From assembly GCA_023269675.1 (NCBI GenBank), contig JAHFSX010000006.1, positions 1 to 64,000 of the forward strand: a DNA stretch of 64,000 nt, written 5' to 3'. This DNA is from Verrucomicrobiota bacterium. GTDB lineage: Bacteria; Verrucomicrobiota; Kiritimatiellia; RFP12; UBA1067. Under the pieces are notes generated by a model that searched no databases, was not told the DNA's origin, and saw nothing but the letters and a program-made list of their open reading frames with translations. This document shows positions 1-7,879 of the stretch, in pieces. Both the position numbers and the translations under genes were made by a program. Position 1 is the stretch's first letter; every line of letters begins with the position of its first letter.

Positions 1-8
1 AGCCTTCT

Positions 9-974
9 TCAAGCGGGCGGTGGCGCCTCGGGAGCGCTAGGCGCCCCCGACCACAGCCGGCGCACCAGCCGCAGCGACTCGGCCAGCTCCTCAGGCGTCA
101 CTTCCGGCGAAGGCTCAAACACCTTGAGCACCGCGTCCGGGCCGTAAAACGCGAACGCCTCGAAATCGATCATCCCCGCGCCCGGCGGCAGATGGTCATC
201 CGTCAGCGGCTGCGCGTCATGGATATGCACGCCCCGCGTGACAGGCAACAGCTCGCGCGCCGCCTCGGCATGCTTGATCCAGCCCAGGTTCTCGCGCACC
301 TGGCCATGCCCCATGTCGTGCCAATACGCCAGCGCCGGCGTATCGAAGCGCTGCTTCAACATCAGCATCTCCCGCTCGTCCGGGAAGGCCTCGATCGACG
401 GCAGGTTCTCCAGGCACAACGCCACACCCGCCTGCTCGAACTTCGGCAGCAGCGCGTCGAGCGACAGGCAAAACCCGTCGAAATATTTCCGCACGCGCGC
501 CGCGCGCCGGCGCACGGCTTTGGCCAGCAGGCGCTGATACCCAGGCCCCTCGGGCGCACCCTCCTCCGCCAGCGCCTCGACCAGCGTCCGCGTGTGCAGC
601 TCGCTGAAAAAGGACTTCAGCAAGATCCGCCCCGCATGCAGCACCACCGCGCGCGCGCCCAGCGAGGCGGCAAACGTCAGGGTGCGGCCGAGCAGGATGG
701 CGGCCATGGCGCGCTCGTCCTCGTCCAGCGAGGCCAGCAGGTAGAGTTCGGGGTAGCCGTGCGGCGCGCCCACGGGGACCGGACAATAGGCGTGGACGCT
801 GTCGACCGTCACCGCGCCCGCCCGCACCTGCCGCTGCACGCCCGCCGCCAGCGCGTCGGTCGTGTGGTAGCCGAGTTCCAGCGCGTCGAACCCCAGCGCG
901 AGGATCTCGTCGGCCATCGCCTCGCCCGCCTCGTGCCGCCGCACGTTCCAGTTTGTCGACAACGCAAATTTCAT
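9..974 (-). CDS. Sugar phosphate isomerase/epimerase family protein (TIM barrel)
   Basis: 321 residues, the usual length for the xylose-isomerase-like TIM barrel (AP endonuclease 2) family. Visible metal-site type motifs in order are VVLHAGR near residue 112, LCLENLP near 190, WHDMGHG near 222, HIHDA near 250 and FEPSP near 288. These supply the His, Glu and Asp ligands expected of a divalent-metal isomerase. It probably isomerises or epimerises a sugar or sugar-like metabolite in the cytoplasm, but the substrate cannot be read from sequence. The ATG at 974 gives a family-like start (KFALSTNWN). A folE gene follows upstream on the same strand, separated by a spacer with imperfect CAGGAT-type repeats. 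Confidence 0.8.
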   Translation of the reverse strand: MKFALSTNWNVRRHEAGEAMADEILALGFDALELGYHTTDALAAGVQRQVRAGAVTVDSVHAYCPVPVGAPHGYPELYLLASLDEDERAMAAILLGRTLTFAASLGARAVVLHAGRILLKSFFSELHTRTLVEALAEEGAPEGPGYQRLLAKAVRRRAARVRKYFDGFCLSLDALLPKFEQAGVALCLENLPSIEAFPDEREMLMLKQRFDTPALAYWHDMGHGQVRENLGWIKHAEAARELLPVTRGVHIHDAQPLTDDHLPPGAGMIDFEAFAFYGPDAVLKVFEPSPEVTPEELAESLRLVRRLWSGAPSAPEAPPPA

Positions 975-999
975 GGCTCACACCGCACACTCTGAGCGT

Positions 1000-1078
1000 T
1001 AGACAGGATGGACACGATTTTCAGGATGCAACCAAGTCAGCCATCCTGATCGATCCGGTCATCCTGCAAAAAAAGGTT
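1000..1078. repeat. Degenerate CAGGAT/ATCCTG palindromic spacer repeat
   Basis: The spacer between folE and the isomerase holds several CAGGAT words followed by several ATCCTG words, so it can fold on itself. A similar but diverged arrangement lies at 4963-5040. It looks like a dispersed intergenic repeat or a weak transcription terminator of folE. Confidence 0.4.
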
Positions 1079-1094
1079 CACGCGGCCGCCGGCA

Positions 1095-1673
1095 TTACGA
1101 CGGACGTTGAATGAGCGTCATGAACTCCTGCCGCGTGGCGGTATCGTTCCGGAACGACCCGAGCACCACGGAGGTGGTCATCACCGAGTTCTGCTTCTCC
1201 ACGCCGCGCATCATCATGCACAGGTGGCGGCACTCCATCACCACGCCCACGCCCTCCGCGTCCGCCTCTTCCAGCACGGCCATCGCCACCTGCTCGGTCA
1301 ACCGCTCCTGGATCTGCAGGCGCCGCGCGAAACAGTCCACGATGCGCGCGATCTTGCTGACTCCCAGCACCTTGTCCTTGGCGATGTACCCCACGTGGCA
1401 CCGCCCGTAGAACGGCAGCAGGTGGTGCTCGCACAAGCTGTAAATCTCGATGTCCCTCACGATGATCATGTGGTTGAGGTGGGCTTGGAACACCGCGCCG
1501 TTCAGCACTTTCTTCGGCGTCTGCGCGTACCCGCTCGTGAGAAAAGTCAACGCCTCGGCCATCCGCTGCGGCGTGACCTTCAACCCCTCGCGCTCCGGGT
1601 CCTCGCCGAGTTCGACCAGCAGTTCACGGACCAGTTCGGCGATGCGCGGCTTGTTGACCTGTTTCTTCTTCAT
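1095..1673 (-). CDS. folE: GTP cyclohydrolase I
   Basis: 192 residues. Catalyses conversion of GTP to 7,8-dihydroneopterin triphosphate, the first step of folate and pterin synthesis, as a cytoplasmic oligomer. The zinc ligands are present: CEHH (Cys81, His84) and the Cys152 of ECRHLC. The sequences [21 protein letters not shown] and [11 protein letters not shown] are typical of FolE. The open frame extends upstream to 1736, but that part is not conserved in the family and the ATG at 1673 gives the normal N-terminus, so 1673 is taken as the start. It is monocistronic as far as can be seen. Confidence 0.95.
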   Translation of the reverse strand: MKKKQVNKPRIAELVRELLVELGEDPEREGLKVTPQRMAEALTFLTSGYAQTPKKVLNGAVFQAHLNHMIIVRDIEIYSLCEHHLLPFYGRCHVGYIAKDKVLGVSKIARIVDCFARRLQIQERLTEQVAMAVLEEADAEGVGVVMECRHLCMMMRGVEKQNSVMTTSVVLGSFRNDTATRQEFMTLIQRPS

Positions 1674-1721
1674 GGCTTTAACTTTACCCTGACCGACCTT
1701 TGAACTCAAGCCGCGAGTGCG

Positions 1722-2018
1722 CGGGGTGCGATTCAACTTTGTTGAATCCGCACCCGATTTAGGAGTTGGAATTTAGGATTTAGGAGTTTCAATACCTTGA
1801 AGACGAAAAGCTTATGCGATCCGATAAGCGGCTGTCTTCGTGTCTTCCTGTGGAGGACACACGTTTCCTGCGCCAAGCCCACGCCCGAGAAGGTGCCCAA
1901 CTCAAAAGAACGTTTAGTTTTCGCGGGTTCTTACGCGTTCAACTCCTAACTCCTAAATCCTAAATCCTAAATCCTCCTTTGGTGCGATTCAGTTTCAACG
2001 AAACCGAATCGCACCCGA
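1722..2018. repeat. Structured intergenic block with paired hairpins and heptamer repeats
   Basis: This 300-bp spacer has a symmetrical layout. Two GGTGCGATTC hairpins sit at its ends (about 1726-1756 and 1982-2014). Inside them TTAGGAG/TTAGGATT heptads (1759-1790) face CTCCTAA/ATCCTAA heptads (1941-1977) in opposite orientation, with a further GAAGAC...GTCTTC hairpin at about 1800-1840 between. It may be a small non-autonomous repeat element or a bidirectional terminator. No protein is supported here. Confidence 0.5.
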
Positions 2019-2066
2019 GTGCGCTTTGAGCTTGCCGTCCGCCCGGGCCCGCGTTACCGTTACGGC

Positions 2067-2693
2067 ATGTCGCACGGGTACGCCATCCTGCTCGCCACCG
2101 CCGCGGCCGGACTCATCGCCGGCGCGGGCACGCACACCTTTGCCGCCGCCGCCGTGGCCGCCGCCTGCGCCGCCTGGCTCACGCGCGCCGCCCCCACGCC
2201 CGTACAAGCCCTCTACGCCAACCTCGACCCTGACCACCCCGACGGCGACCTGCTGCTGGACGCGTGCCGGCAGGCGCTCGCTTTCATCAGCCGCACGCGA
2301 CGTCCAGTCCGGCTGCGCCTCGCCGCCTTCACGCGCGTCCCCCGGCCGGTCTTCCGTTTCAACCTGACGCGCGACGCCGATCTTGAACTGGCCCGCGACG
2401 CCCGCCGCGACACTCTCAACCAGCCCGGCGTCTGGTTGCCGGACCACCCGCTTCCGCTCACTCTGCCGCACGACCGCAGCGTCACCCTGCTGCTGGAGCC
2501 GTGCGGCCCCGGACGTGTCCGCGCCTCACTCGCCCGCTCCGCCCGCCGGACGCCTCACGGGTATCTGGCCCTGCTGCCCGCCGCCGCGGCCTGCGTGCTC
2601 GACCTCGACTGGCTGCTGGCCGCCGCGCTCGGGTTCGCGTTTCACACCTATCTGTTTGAACATCAGCCTGAGCGTGCGGCCGAGGATCCTTAA
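2067..2693 (+). CDS. Hypothetical membrane protein
   Basis: About 208 residues from the ATG at 2067; an upstream GTG at 2019 falls in a hairpin and is less likely. Hydrophobic Ala-rich stretches at the start (residues about 5-35) and near the end (about 175-200) suggest two membrane anchors around a soluble middle. No family is recognised. The last 168 bp overlap the open frame of the convergent sugar transferase, so one of the two 3' ends is probably over-extended. There is no clear ribosome site, which keeps confidence moderate. Confidence 0.45.
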   Translation: MSHGYAILLATAAAGLIAGAGTHTFAAAAVAAACAAWLTRAAPTPVQALYANLDPDHPDGDLLLDACRQALAFISRTRRPVRLRLAAFTRVPRPVFRFNLTRDADLELARDARRDTLNQPGVWLPDHPLPLTLPHDRSVTLLLEPCGPGRVRASLARSARRTPHGYLALLPAAAACVLDLDWLLAAALGFAFHTYLFEHQPERAAEDP

Positions 2694-3431
2694 ATCCAAC
2701 GCGAGGGAACGGTTGCACAGGTAATAGATGTCCAGCAGGCACATCTCGTCGAATGTGCGTTCGTTGCGCCCCGCCACCTGCCACAGCCCCGTCATGCCCG
2801 GCATGCCTTTCAGCCGCAAAGCGTGGCCGCGCCTCTGGTAGTGCCCGTGATCGCTCGCCGGCAGCGGACGGGGCCCGATGAAACGCATCTCGCCCCGCGC
2901 CACGTTGACCAGTTGGGGCAATTCGTCTAAAAAGGTGTTCCGCAAAAACCTGCCGATGCGGGTCACCCGCGGATCATGGTCCAGCTTGAAAAGATGCCCC
3001 GACGTTCCCCGCCGGCGCTGCAGCTGCGCTTGCAGCTGCTCGGCTCCCCGCCGCATCGTGCGGAACTTGAACAGGGTGAACGGCGCCCCCTCCCGTCCGT
3101 ACCGCTCCTGACGGAACAGCACCGGAGCCCCTTCCATCAGATAGAGAAGCGCGGCCACCGCGGCCAGCACCGGGGCCAGCGCCAGGATCAGAAGCACGGC
3201 CGCCAGGCGCTCGGAAAACCCGCACCCCGCCCCCGTGCCGGACGGCGCGTGAAACACAAAGCAACCCGCCGCCTCGCCGCCCCGCTGAGGTTTGCAACCG
3301 GCGTGCCGCGTCAGAACCGGCAGGCGGGCGGTCGCGACCGCGGCGTCAACCCCCTCTTCGGCCGCAGCACAGATGAACGCGAGGATCTCCCCAACCGTCG
3401 CGTTCCCCGAATCTTTGAATATGCGCGTCAT
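2526..3431 (-). CDS. Bacterial sugar transferase (undecaprenyl-phosphate phosphosugar transferase type)
   Basis: 301 residues. The C-terminal two thirds match the bacterial sugar transferase (WcaJ/PglC-type) domain: one hydrophobic segment (about residues 73-99), then LFRQERYGREG, FKFRTMR, DHDPRVTRIGRFLR, DELPQLVNV and FIGPRPLP. Such enzymes load the first sugar phosphate onto undecaprenyl phosphate in the inner membrane to start exopolysaccharide or O-antigen repeat units. The family normally ends soon after the LDLRILGRTLRL stretch. The remaining 40 or so residues here are low-complexity and run antisense to the convergent gene, which suggests a lost stop codon. The N-terminal 70 residues are not recognised. 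Confidence 0.85.
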   Translation of the reverse strand: MTRIFKDSGNATVGEILAFICAAAEEGVDAAVATARLPVLTRHAGCKPQRGGEAAGCFVFHAPSGTGAGCGFSERLAAVLLILALAPVLAAVAALLYLMEGAPVLFRQERYGREGAPFTLFKFRTMRRGAEQLQAQLQRRRGTSGHLFKLDHDPRVTRIGRFLRNTFLDELPQLVNVARGEMRFIGPRPLPASDHGHYQRRGHALRLKGMPGMTGLWQVAGRNERTFDEMCLLDIYYLCNRSLALDLRILGRTLRLMFKQIGVKREPERGGQQPVEVEHAGRGGGQQGQIPVRRPAGGAGE

Positions 3432-3609
3432 CCCTTTTGGCTGGCATTATCCCCTTTCCACCTTAACGCAGCAACTGTAAACTGCCCCCTTCAGCTAGTC
3501 GGGTGATGCTCTTTCCTTCATGATTCGTTAATCCTCATTCGTCAATCTGCGGTTTGTTCAGGTTCCGAAAACTTGTTAATAATTGTCGGTGTCGAGCCGT
3601 CAGGCACTA

Positions 3610-3640
3610 AACTCCTAACTCCTAACTCCTAATTCCTAAC
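3610..3640. repeat. Heptamer tandem repeat (ACTCCTA)n
   Basis: Four to five tandem copies of a CTCCTAA-type heptamer just upstream of tadA. The same unit recurs at 1941-1977 and 4185-4225. Confidence 0.7.
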
Positions 3641-3680
3641 TGTCTTTACATCCCCCCGCCCGACGGCCTACAATCAGGAC

Positions 3681-4220
3681 ATGCTGACACCCGAATTCCA
3701 CTCCTATTTCATGCGCCTCGCCCTGCGCGAAGCCGCCAAAGCCGCCGAAGCGGGCGAGGTCCCCACCGGCTGCGTGATCGTGCAGCAGCCCCGGACCCTC
3801 GACCAGCCGCTCGCCGCCGTCAAGGTGCTCGCGCGCGCCCACAACCAGACCGAGCTGCTGAAGGACGCCACCGCCCACGCGGAAATGATCGCCCTCACGC
3901 AGGCCTCGGCCGCGCTCGGCGACTGGCGGCTCACCGGCACCGTGCTCTATGTCACCAAAGAGCCCTGCTCGATGTGCGCCGGGGCCATCGTGCTCGCGCG
4001 CGTGCCCCTCGTGGTCTGGGGCCTTTCCGATCCCAAGCGCGGCGGACACTCGGTCTTCTCGATCCTGAACCACCCCGGCCTCAACCACCGTCCCGAGCTG
4101 CTCACAGGCGTGGAGGAGGACTCCTGCAGGACGGTGCTGCAGGATTTCTTCCGCGCCCGCCGCGACGAAGCCGGCCTTTCTCAGACTCCCAACTCCCAAC
4201 TCCTAACTCCTAACTCCTAA
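3681..4220 (+). CDS. tadA: tRNA-specific adenosine deaminase (TadA-type)
   Basis: 179 residues. Deaminates A34 to inosine in tRNA-Arg(ACG). The zinc-dependent deaminase motif is complete: HAE at residues 66-68 (His ligand, Glu proton shuttle) and PCSMC at 95-99 (two Cys ligands), followed by AGAIVLARV as in TadA. The C-terminus is odd: the last dozen residues (TPNSQLLTPNS) are encoded by a heptamer repeat array, so repeat expansion has replaced or extended the original end. Other CMP/dCMP-type deaminases of the fold are a less likely alternative. The next gene starts 16 bp downstream. Confidence 0.85.
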   Translation: MLTPEFHSYFMRLALREAAKAAEAGEVPTGCVIVQQPRTLDQPLAAVKVLARAHNQTELLKDATAHAEMIALTQASAALGDWRLTGTVLYVTKEPCSMCAGAIVLARVPLVVWGLSDPKRGGHSVFSILNHPGLNHRPELLTGVEEDSCRTVLQDFFRARRDEAGLSQTPNSQLLTPNS

Positions 4221-4225
4221 CTCCT
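4185..4225. repeat. Heptamer tandem repeat overlapping the 3' end of tadA
   Basis: About five tandem copies of ACTCCTA/ACTCCCA. The array contributes the last coding residues of tadA and runs up to the ribosome-binding region of the next gene. Confidence 0.7.
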
Positions 4226-4235
4226 CCTTTCTCTC

Positions 4236-4919
4236 ATGCAAACCTCACCCGACCTCATCGACTTCGCCCACATCCGCGCGGCCCTGGACCAGGGCCACCG
4301 CGTGGCGCTCTTCATCCGCCACTCCGAGCGCCCCGAAATCAGCCCGGACGACAAGGAGTTCGGCAAGCACCTCGGCCTCACGGAGCGCGGCGTGGAGCAG
4401 GCGCGCGCGGCGGGCCGGCTCCTCGCCGGCTTCCGCGACGTGCGCTTCGCCGCCAGCCCGATGAACCGCTGCCGGCTCACCGCGCGGCATTTCGCGGAAG
4501 GCATGGGGTTCGACGCGCCCGTCGTGGAGGACGCCGACCCGCTGGGCGTGCGCGGGTTTTATTACGACGACCCCTACGCGGTCCAGGACCTCATGCGCCA
4601 ACAGGGCTACATGGCCTACATGCTGGAGTATCTCCGCAACGGCGTCGCCCCCTTCTCGCGGCCCATCGGCCCCGCCACCGCGCAAACCGCCGAATGGCTG
4701 AAATGCCAGACCACGGCCCAGCTCTGCGTGTTTGTGAGTCACGACATCTTCATCGCCTCGTTCCTCACGGGCCTCAAGATCCGGACCTACTCCGCCGCGG
4801 ACTGGGTGGGCTTCCTGCACGGCGCCGCGCTGATCCACTCGCCCGCGTCCGGCTGGAGCTGCCACCCGTGCGTGCCCGCGCTCGCCGACCTGCAGGCGCC
4901 GCCGCACTTCGTCCAGTGA
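4236..4919 (+). CDS. Histidine phosphatase family protein
   Basis: 227 residues. The phosphoglycerate-mutase-like (histidine phosphatase) fold is shown by the RHSE motif at residues 28-31 (His29 would be the phospho-acceptor), the LTERGVEQARAAGRLL helix, and the second histidine in VSHDIF near residue 170. RHS replaces the usual RHG. The substrate is not predictable. It follows tadA by 16 bp and may be co-transcribed. A palindromic ATGATTA/TAATCAT spacer downstream (4963-5040) may end transcription. Confidence 0.75.
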   Translation: MQTSPDLIDFAHIRAALDQGHRVALFIRHSERPEISPDDKEFGKHLGLTERGVEQARAAGRLLAGFRDVRFAASPMNRCRLTARHFAEGMGFDAPVVEDADPLGVRGFYYDDPYAVQDLMRQQGYMAYMLEYLRNGVAPFSRPIGPATAQTAEWLKCQTTAQLCVFVSHDIFIASFLTGLKIRTYSAADWVGFLHGAALIHSPASGWSCHPCVPALADLQAPPHFVQ

Positions 4920-4962
4920 GCCGCTCCGCCTGCCGGATGCTGGCATAGCCACAAACTTCGGT

Positions 4963-5040
4963 TATTTTGACAGGATTACATGATTATCGTGATTGTCTCT
5001 GTTGACTATTAATCATGTAAATCATGTAATCATGTCCGAA
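4963..5040. repeat. Palindromic octamer-type spacer repeat
   Basis: ATTACATGATTA is followed about 20 bp later by TAATCATGTAA and further ATCATGTAA words, forming an imperfect long hairpin in a gene-free, AT-rich spacer. It could act as a terminator for the phosphatase gene and resembles the spacer repeat at 1000-1078. Confidence 0.4.
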
Positions 5041-5171
5041 ATTTCATGTTGCACCGTGTGCAAGGACGAACCGCCCGCTCTCGCAACCTCACCCGTCTTC
5101 CGAAATCCGCTTCCGAAATCCACGCTTGATTAGCGCCCCCGGAAAGCGGCATAATGCCCGCCGATTTAAAA

Positions 5172-5248
5172 GGGCGGTTATCTCAGTTGGTTAGAGAGTC
5201 TGGTTTACACCCAGAATGTCGGGGGTTCGAGTCCCTCACCGCCCACCA
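5172..5248 (+). tRNA. tRNA-Val (anticodon TAC)
   Basis: The cloverleaf is complete. The acceptor stem GGGCGGT/ACCGCCC has 7 of 7 pairs, the D arm is TCTC/GAGA, and the anticodon stem is TCTGG/CCAGA with loop TTTACAC. A variable ATGTC is followed by a T arm with TTCGAGT loop, discriminator A and an encoded CCA (5246-5248). Positions 5203-5248 are duplicated exactly at 41422-41467, so the 3' part of this gene is the left junction of an integrated element and the integrated copy restores a functional tRNA. Confidence 0.95.
5203..5248 (+). repeat. attL: 46-bp direct repeat in tRNA-Val
   Basis: Runs from the anticodon loop to the CCA end of tRNA-Val and is identical over 46 bp to 41422-41467. It is the left attachment site of the element. 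Confidence 0.92.
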
Positions 5249-5258
5249 GCCTTTTTAC

Positions 5259-5298
5259 CCCGTTTTTATTGAAAAAGCCCAATAAAAACCGGTTTTTT
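5259..5298 (+). terminator. Terminator after tRNA-Val (element-borne)
   Basis: GTTTTTATTG (5262-5271) pairs with CAATAAAAAC (5280-5289) and is followed by GG and six T. It lies just inside the left end, so the element supplies a replacement terminator for the tRNA gene. Confidence 0.7.
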
Positions 5299-5784
5299 GT
5301 GTATTCTGCCTTTCAGTGTCCCACGGTGTCCTGAGGAGCAAAAAGGTGTTTAAAAACAAAAACAACTACAAAAACGCGACAAAAACAGCGCCCCAAAAAC
5401 ACCCCTGAAGTGTCCCTGATAACCGGCTGAGCCCCTCATTTTTGCCCCGTGTCTCCCCTTGAAGACCTTGCCGCCCTCCGCGTTTTTGTTTTCCGGATAC
5501 AAAAACTCTGCCGCCCGATCCTTTGGAAAACGTCGTCAACACGCGGATCAGGATCAACAAGACTGACGGGGCACTTTCACTCCTCGTCAGCGTCTGCCGG
5601 AGTTGAGGCCCATCCCTCCGGTAGACCAGCTCGTGGGCTTCGGGACGCGTTACCCTCTTGCAGGGGCGACATGCAATACAGAAGCAGAGTGCTTGACAAA
5701 GGTAGGTCGGCAAAGTACATTCAACGGCAAACCCGTGTGAGCCGGCCCGGCGGGCCGGATGGATAAAAACGAAAGAGAATCCGA
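5299..5784. other. Left-end region of the element with integrase arm-site candidates
   Basis: 486 bp without a supported gene. It contains ACAAAAAC at 5356, 5368, 5379 and 5499 and the inverse GTTTTTGT at 5482. The 11-12 bp spacing of the first three is about one helical turn, as expected for arm-type binding sites. The same word occurs just inside the right end. Confidence 0.5.
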
Positions 5785-6207
5785 ATGAATTTAAATACCG
5801 TGCTCGGCGCCGCGATCGCCAAGGGCGCACAGAGCGTCACGCGCAAACCCCTATCCGCCCTGCGCGGCGACGTGGCCGAGCTCAAACGCCAGGTGGCCGA
5901 TCTGAAGCGCCTCGTGCGCAGCCTGCAGAAGGACGTGCCGCAGCGCGCCGCGGATGTGCCTGCACCGGAAGGCGGGGACGGCCAGGCGCCGGGCATCCGG
6001 CCCACGGGCCCGATGGTGCGCAAGCTGCGGGCGAAGCTGGGGCTGACACAGGTCGAGATGGCCAAGCTCATCGGCGTGTCGAGCCTGACGGTCTCGAAGT
6101 GGGAGCAGGCCAAGGACCGGATCGCGATGCGCAGCCGGACGCTGGCAGCCTTCGCCGGTATCCGCGGCATGGGCAAGCGGGACGCGCAGCGGGCGCTGGC
6201 GGGCTAG
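5785..6207 (+). CDS. HTH transcriptional regulator (MNLNTVLG family), element copy
   Basis: 140 residues. Residues 1-55 carry a coiled-coil-like LKRQVADLKRLV stretch. Residues 75-110 are a Cro/C1-type helix-turn-helix (MVRKLRAKLGLTQVEMAKLIGVSSLTVSKWEQ). The last 25 residues (MRSRTLAAFAGIRGMGKRDAQRAL) are also conserved in a second copy on the chromosome at 59164-59589. It is likely a DNA-binding regulator of the element, acting in the cytoplasm. It stands alone on the plus strand at the left end, convergent to the defence cluster. Confidence 0.75.
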   Translation: MNLNTVLGAAIAKGAQSVTRKPLSALRGDVAELKRQVADLKRLVRSLQKDVPQRAADVPAPEGGDGQAPGIRPTGPMVRKLRAKLGLTQVEMAKLIGVSSLTVSKWEQAKDRIAMRSRTLAAFAGIRGMGKRDAQRALAG

Positions 6208-6239
6208 TAAGGGCCGGGGCAAGACCGGAAAGCCGGTTC

Positions 6240-6935
6240 TCAAATCTTGAAATTCAGCGGCCAGAGAAAATAGGGACCGAATTTCTTCGAAAATTTGAAT
6301 TCGCCACCGGCCGATTTGCCTTTATCGGTCAGTTTGAATTGTTCACCGTCGCGGATCAGCAGTCCCGCAGAGATCATTCTGTCAGTGAGATCCGAGGTTC
6401 TCAGGCCGAGCGTTTTCGCGAGTTTGGACGTTGTCAGCTTGTCATACTCATCGGCAGCATCACCATTCGTCTGCTCTTCGGGCTCTTCAACTTTCTCAGC
6501 GGACAAACGGACCTGGTCGCTGACGCGGATCAGGCGCTGGGCCTCCTCGAAAGTCTCACGAAACAGTTCGGGCTCCTCCTCGCGCCGGATGAACACGCCC
6601 ATTTCGTTGTTGTTGACCTGGCTGAAGTCATAAAGGTTCATCGACGTGATGATGGCCGCCTGCTCGCTCATATAGCATTTGGCGTGGAGGTTCTGACAAA
6701 AGCTGGTGCGCAGGAACTCTAGGGAGCGGAGCCAGTTGATCTCGGCCGGTGCCAGTTCGCTCTTGCCGTAGACGATCCGAACGTCGATCTTCATGCGGTC
6801 CTTGTCGATCAAAAGTTCCTTGATGCGGTCATTGAACTTCAGAAACGGGCTGATGATGATCAGGCGTTCGCGCGCCTGTTTGATCAGTTCTTCCAGATAG
6901 TAGTTGGCGGCGCTTGTGTTCAGAAACTTAGCCAT
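6240..6935 (-). CDS. PLD-like nuclease domain protein
   Basis: 231 residues. The first 150 contain a single phospholipase D-type HKD motif: His and Lys in NLHAKCYM near residue 82, then ITSMNLYDFSQVNNNEMGV. One-HKD proteins of this type usually dimerise into a phosphodiesterase or nuclease such as Nuc or BfiI. A linker of acidic residues is followed by a C-terminal winged-helix-like part (KLAKTLGLRTSDLTDRMISAGLL), suggesting DNA binding. Start ATG at 6935 has a good AAGGA site. It is the last gene of the long minus-strand defence-type run. Confidence 0.75.
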   Translation of the reverse strand: MAKFLNTSAANYYLEELIKQARERLIIISPFLKFNDRIKELLIDKDRMKIDVRIVYGKSELAPAEINWLRSLEFLRTSFCQNLHAKCYMSEQAAIITSMNLYDFSQVNNNEMGVFIRREEEPELFRETFEEAQRLIRVSDQVRLSAEKVEEPEEQTNGDAADEYDKLTTSKLAKTLGLRTSDLTDRMISAGLLIRDGEQFKLTDKGKSAGGEFKFSKKFGPYFLWPLNFKI

Positions 6936-7041
6936 GATTTATTCCTTCGTTTTCGACTTACAGAGCGGTTGGTTAAGGATGAGTCTTTCGGTTTGGCGCG
7001 GCTGCCTTGCGTCGGCGGTCGAGGGTGCGTGAGTGTACAGG

Positions 7042-7848
7042 CTACCACACGTTGACGATCCCTTTGCAAGCGGGGTAGCGCGGGCAGCCCCAGAAAGGAT
7101 TACCGGCGTTGATACCTTTCCTGGCTATCCGCTGAACCATGGTCGCGCCACATCGCGGGCAAGCATGCGCGGCATGGGTCTGGACACTCAACGTCTTTTG
7201 AGGAGCGTCTGGAGCGGTAGAAGGAACGCGAGCCGGTAAGGTGGGTGTCAGGATTGTCTCGGATTGCCGTTTGACCTCGCTGATCAACTGTACCAGCGCC
7301 TTCCCGTCCATGAGTTCAATCGGTTTACCGCGTGCGAAGCTTAGCGCCTCCTGCGTGTAAACGCCGGAGGTGGCGACGATCACGCGGTCGGCATTTTCTG
7401 CAACCATGATTCCGTACATCTCGCGGATGGTCTTCACGCCGACCTTGAAGGTCCTCCACTGCTTGCACTGGACGAGTGTCTTCTGTCCTTTGCCGCGCAG
7501 GATCAGATCAATGCCGCCGTCCGCACCGCCTCCGCCAGTCTCCTCGACCGAGTACCCCTGCCGCCGGTAAGCCTCGCCGACCAGCGTTTCGAACGCGCGC
7601 CACGACATGGCCCGGATGGCTTCGATGTCATTGGCCGAGGAGAATAGCGACTTACGAACCAGACTCTTGATCGCTCCCACTAAGGCCGCCACAAAGCAGG
7701 CGCAGGCAAACATCCAGCAGACGAGCGAAATTACAGGATTGCCCTGCGCCGGAACGCACAACATAACGACGCCGAGAACAAGCGTCACCCACCAAGGCAG
7801 CTCGGCCAGAACATCCAACAGCCCTTCATTTCGTTTTCGCCGCGCCAT
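7042..7848 (-). CDS. Membrane-anchored Mrr-like restriction endonuclease with zinc finger
   Basis: 268 residues. Two membrane segments lie at about residues 15-60. The Mrr-type PD-(D/E)xK nuclease domain follows, with GGADGGIDLIL and TLVQCKQW (the D...QxK signature) around residues 105-130. A C-terminal topoisomerase-type zinc finger (CPRCG...GCPRYPAC) completes it. This three-part layout is a known Mrr-related architecture and may cut foreign or modified DNA near the membrane. The ATG at 7848 is preceded by GGGAGG at 5 bp, so it is preferred over the adjacent TTG at 7851. Confidence 0.85.
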   Translation of the reverse strand: MARRKRNEGLLDVLAELPWWVTLVLGVVMLCVPAQGNPVISLVCWMFACACFVAALVGAIKSLVRKSLFSSANDIEAIRAMSWRAFETLVGEAYRRQGYSVEETGGGGADGGIDLILRGKGQKTLVQCKQWRTFKVGVKTIREMYGIMVAENADRVIVATSGVYTQEALSFARGKPIELMDGKALVQLISEVKRQSETILTPTLPARVPSTAPDAPQKTLSVQTHAAHACPRCGATMVQRIARKGINAGNPFWGCPRYPACKGIVNVW

Positions 7849-7879
7849 CAAGTCCTCCCAAGTATCCCGGTCGTCCCAA

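Noticed and set aside
5366-5830. Minus-strand frame of 154 codons at the left end of the element
   Set aside because: It runs across the terminator and arm-site region, overlaps the HTH start and has no recognisable features.
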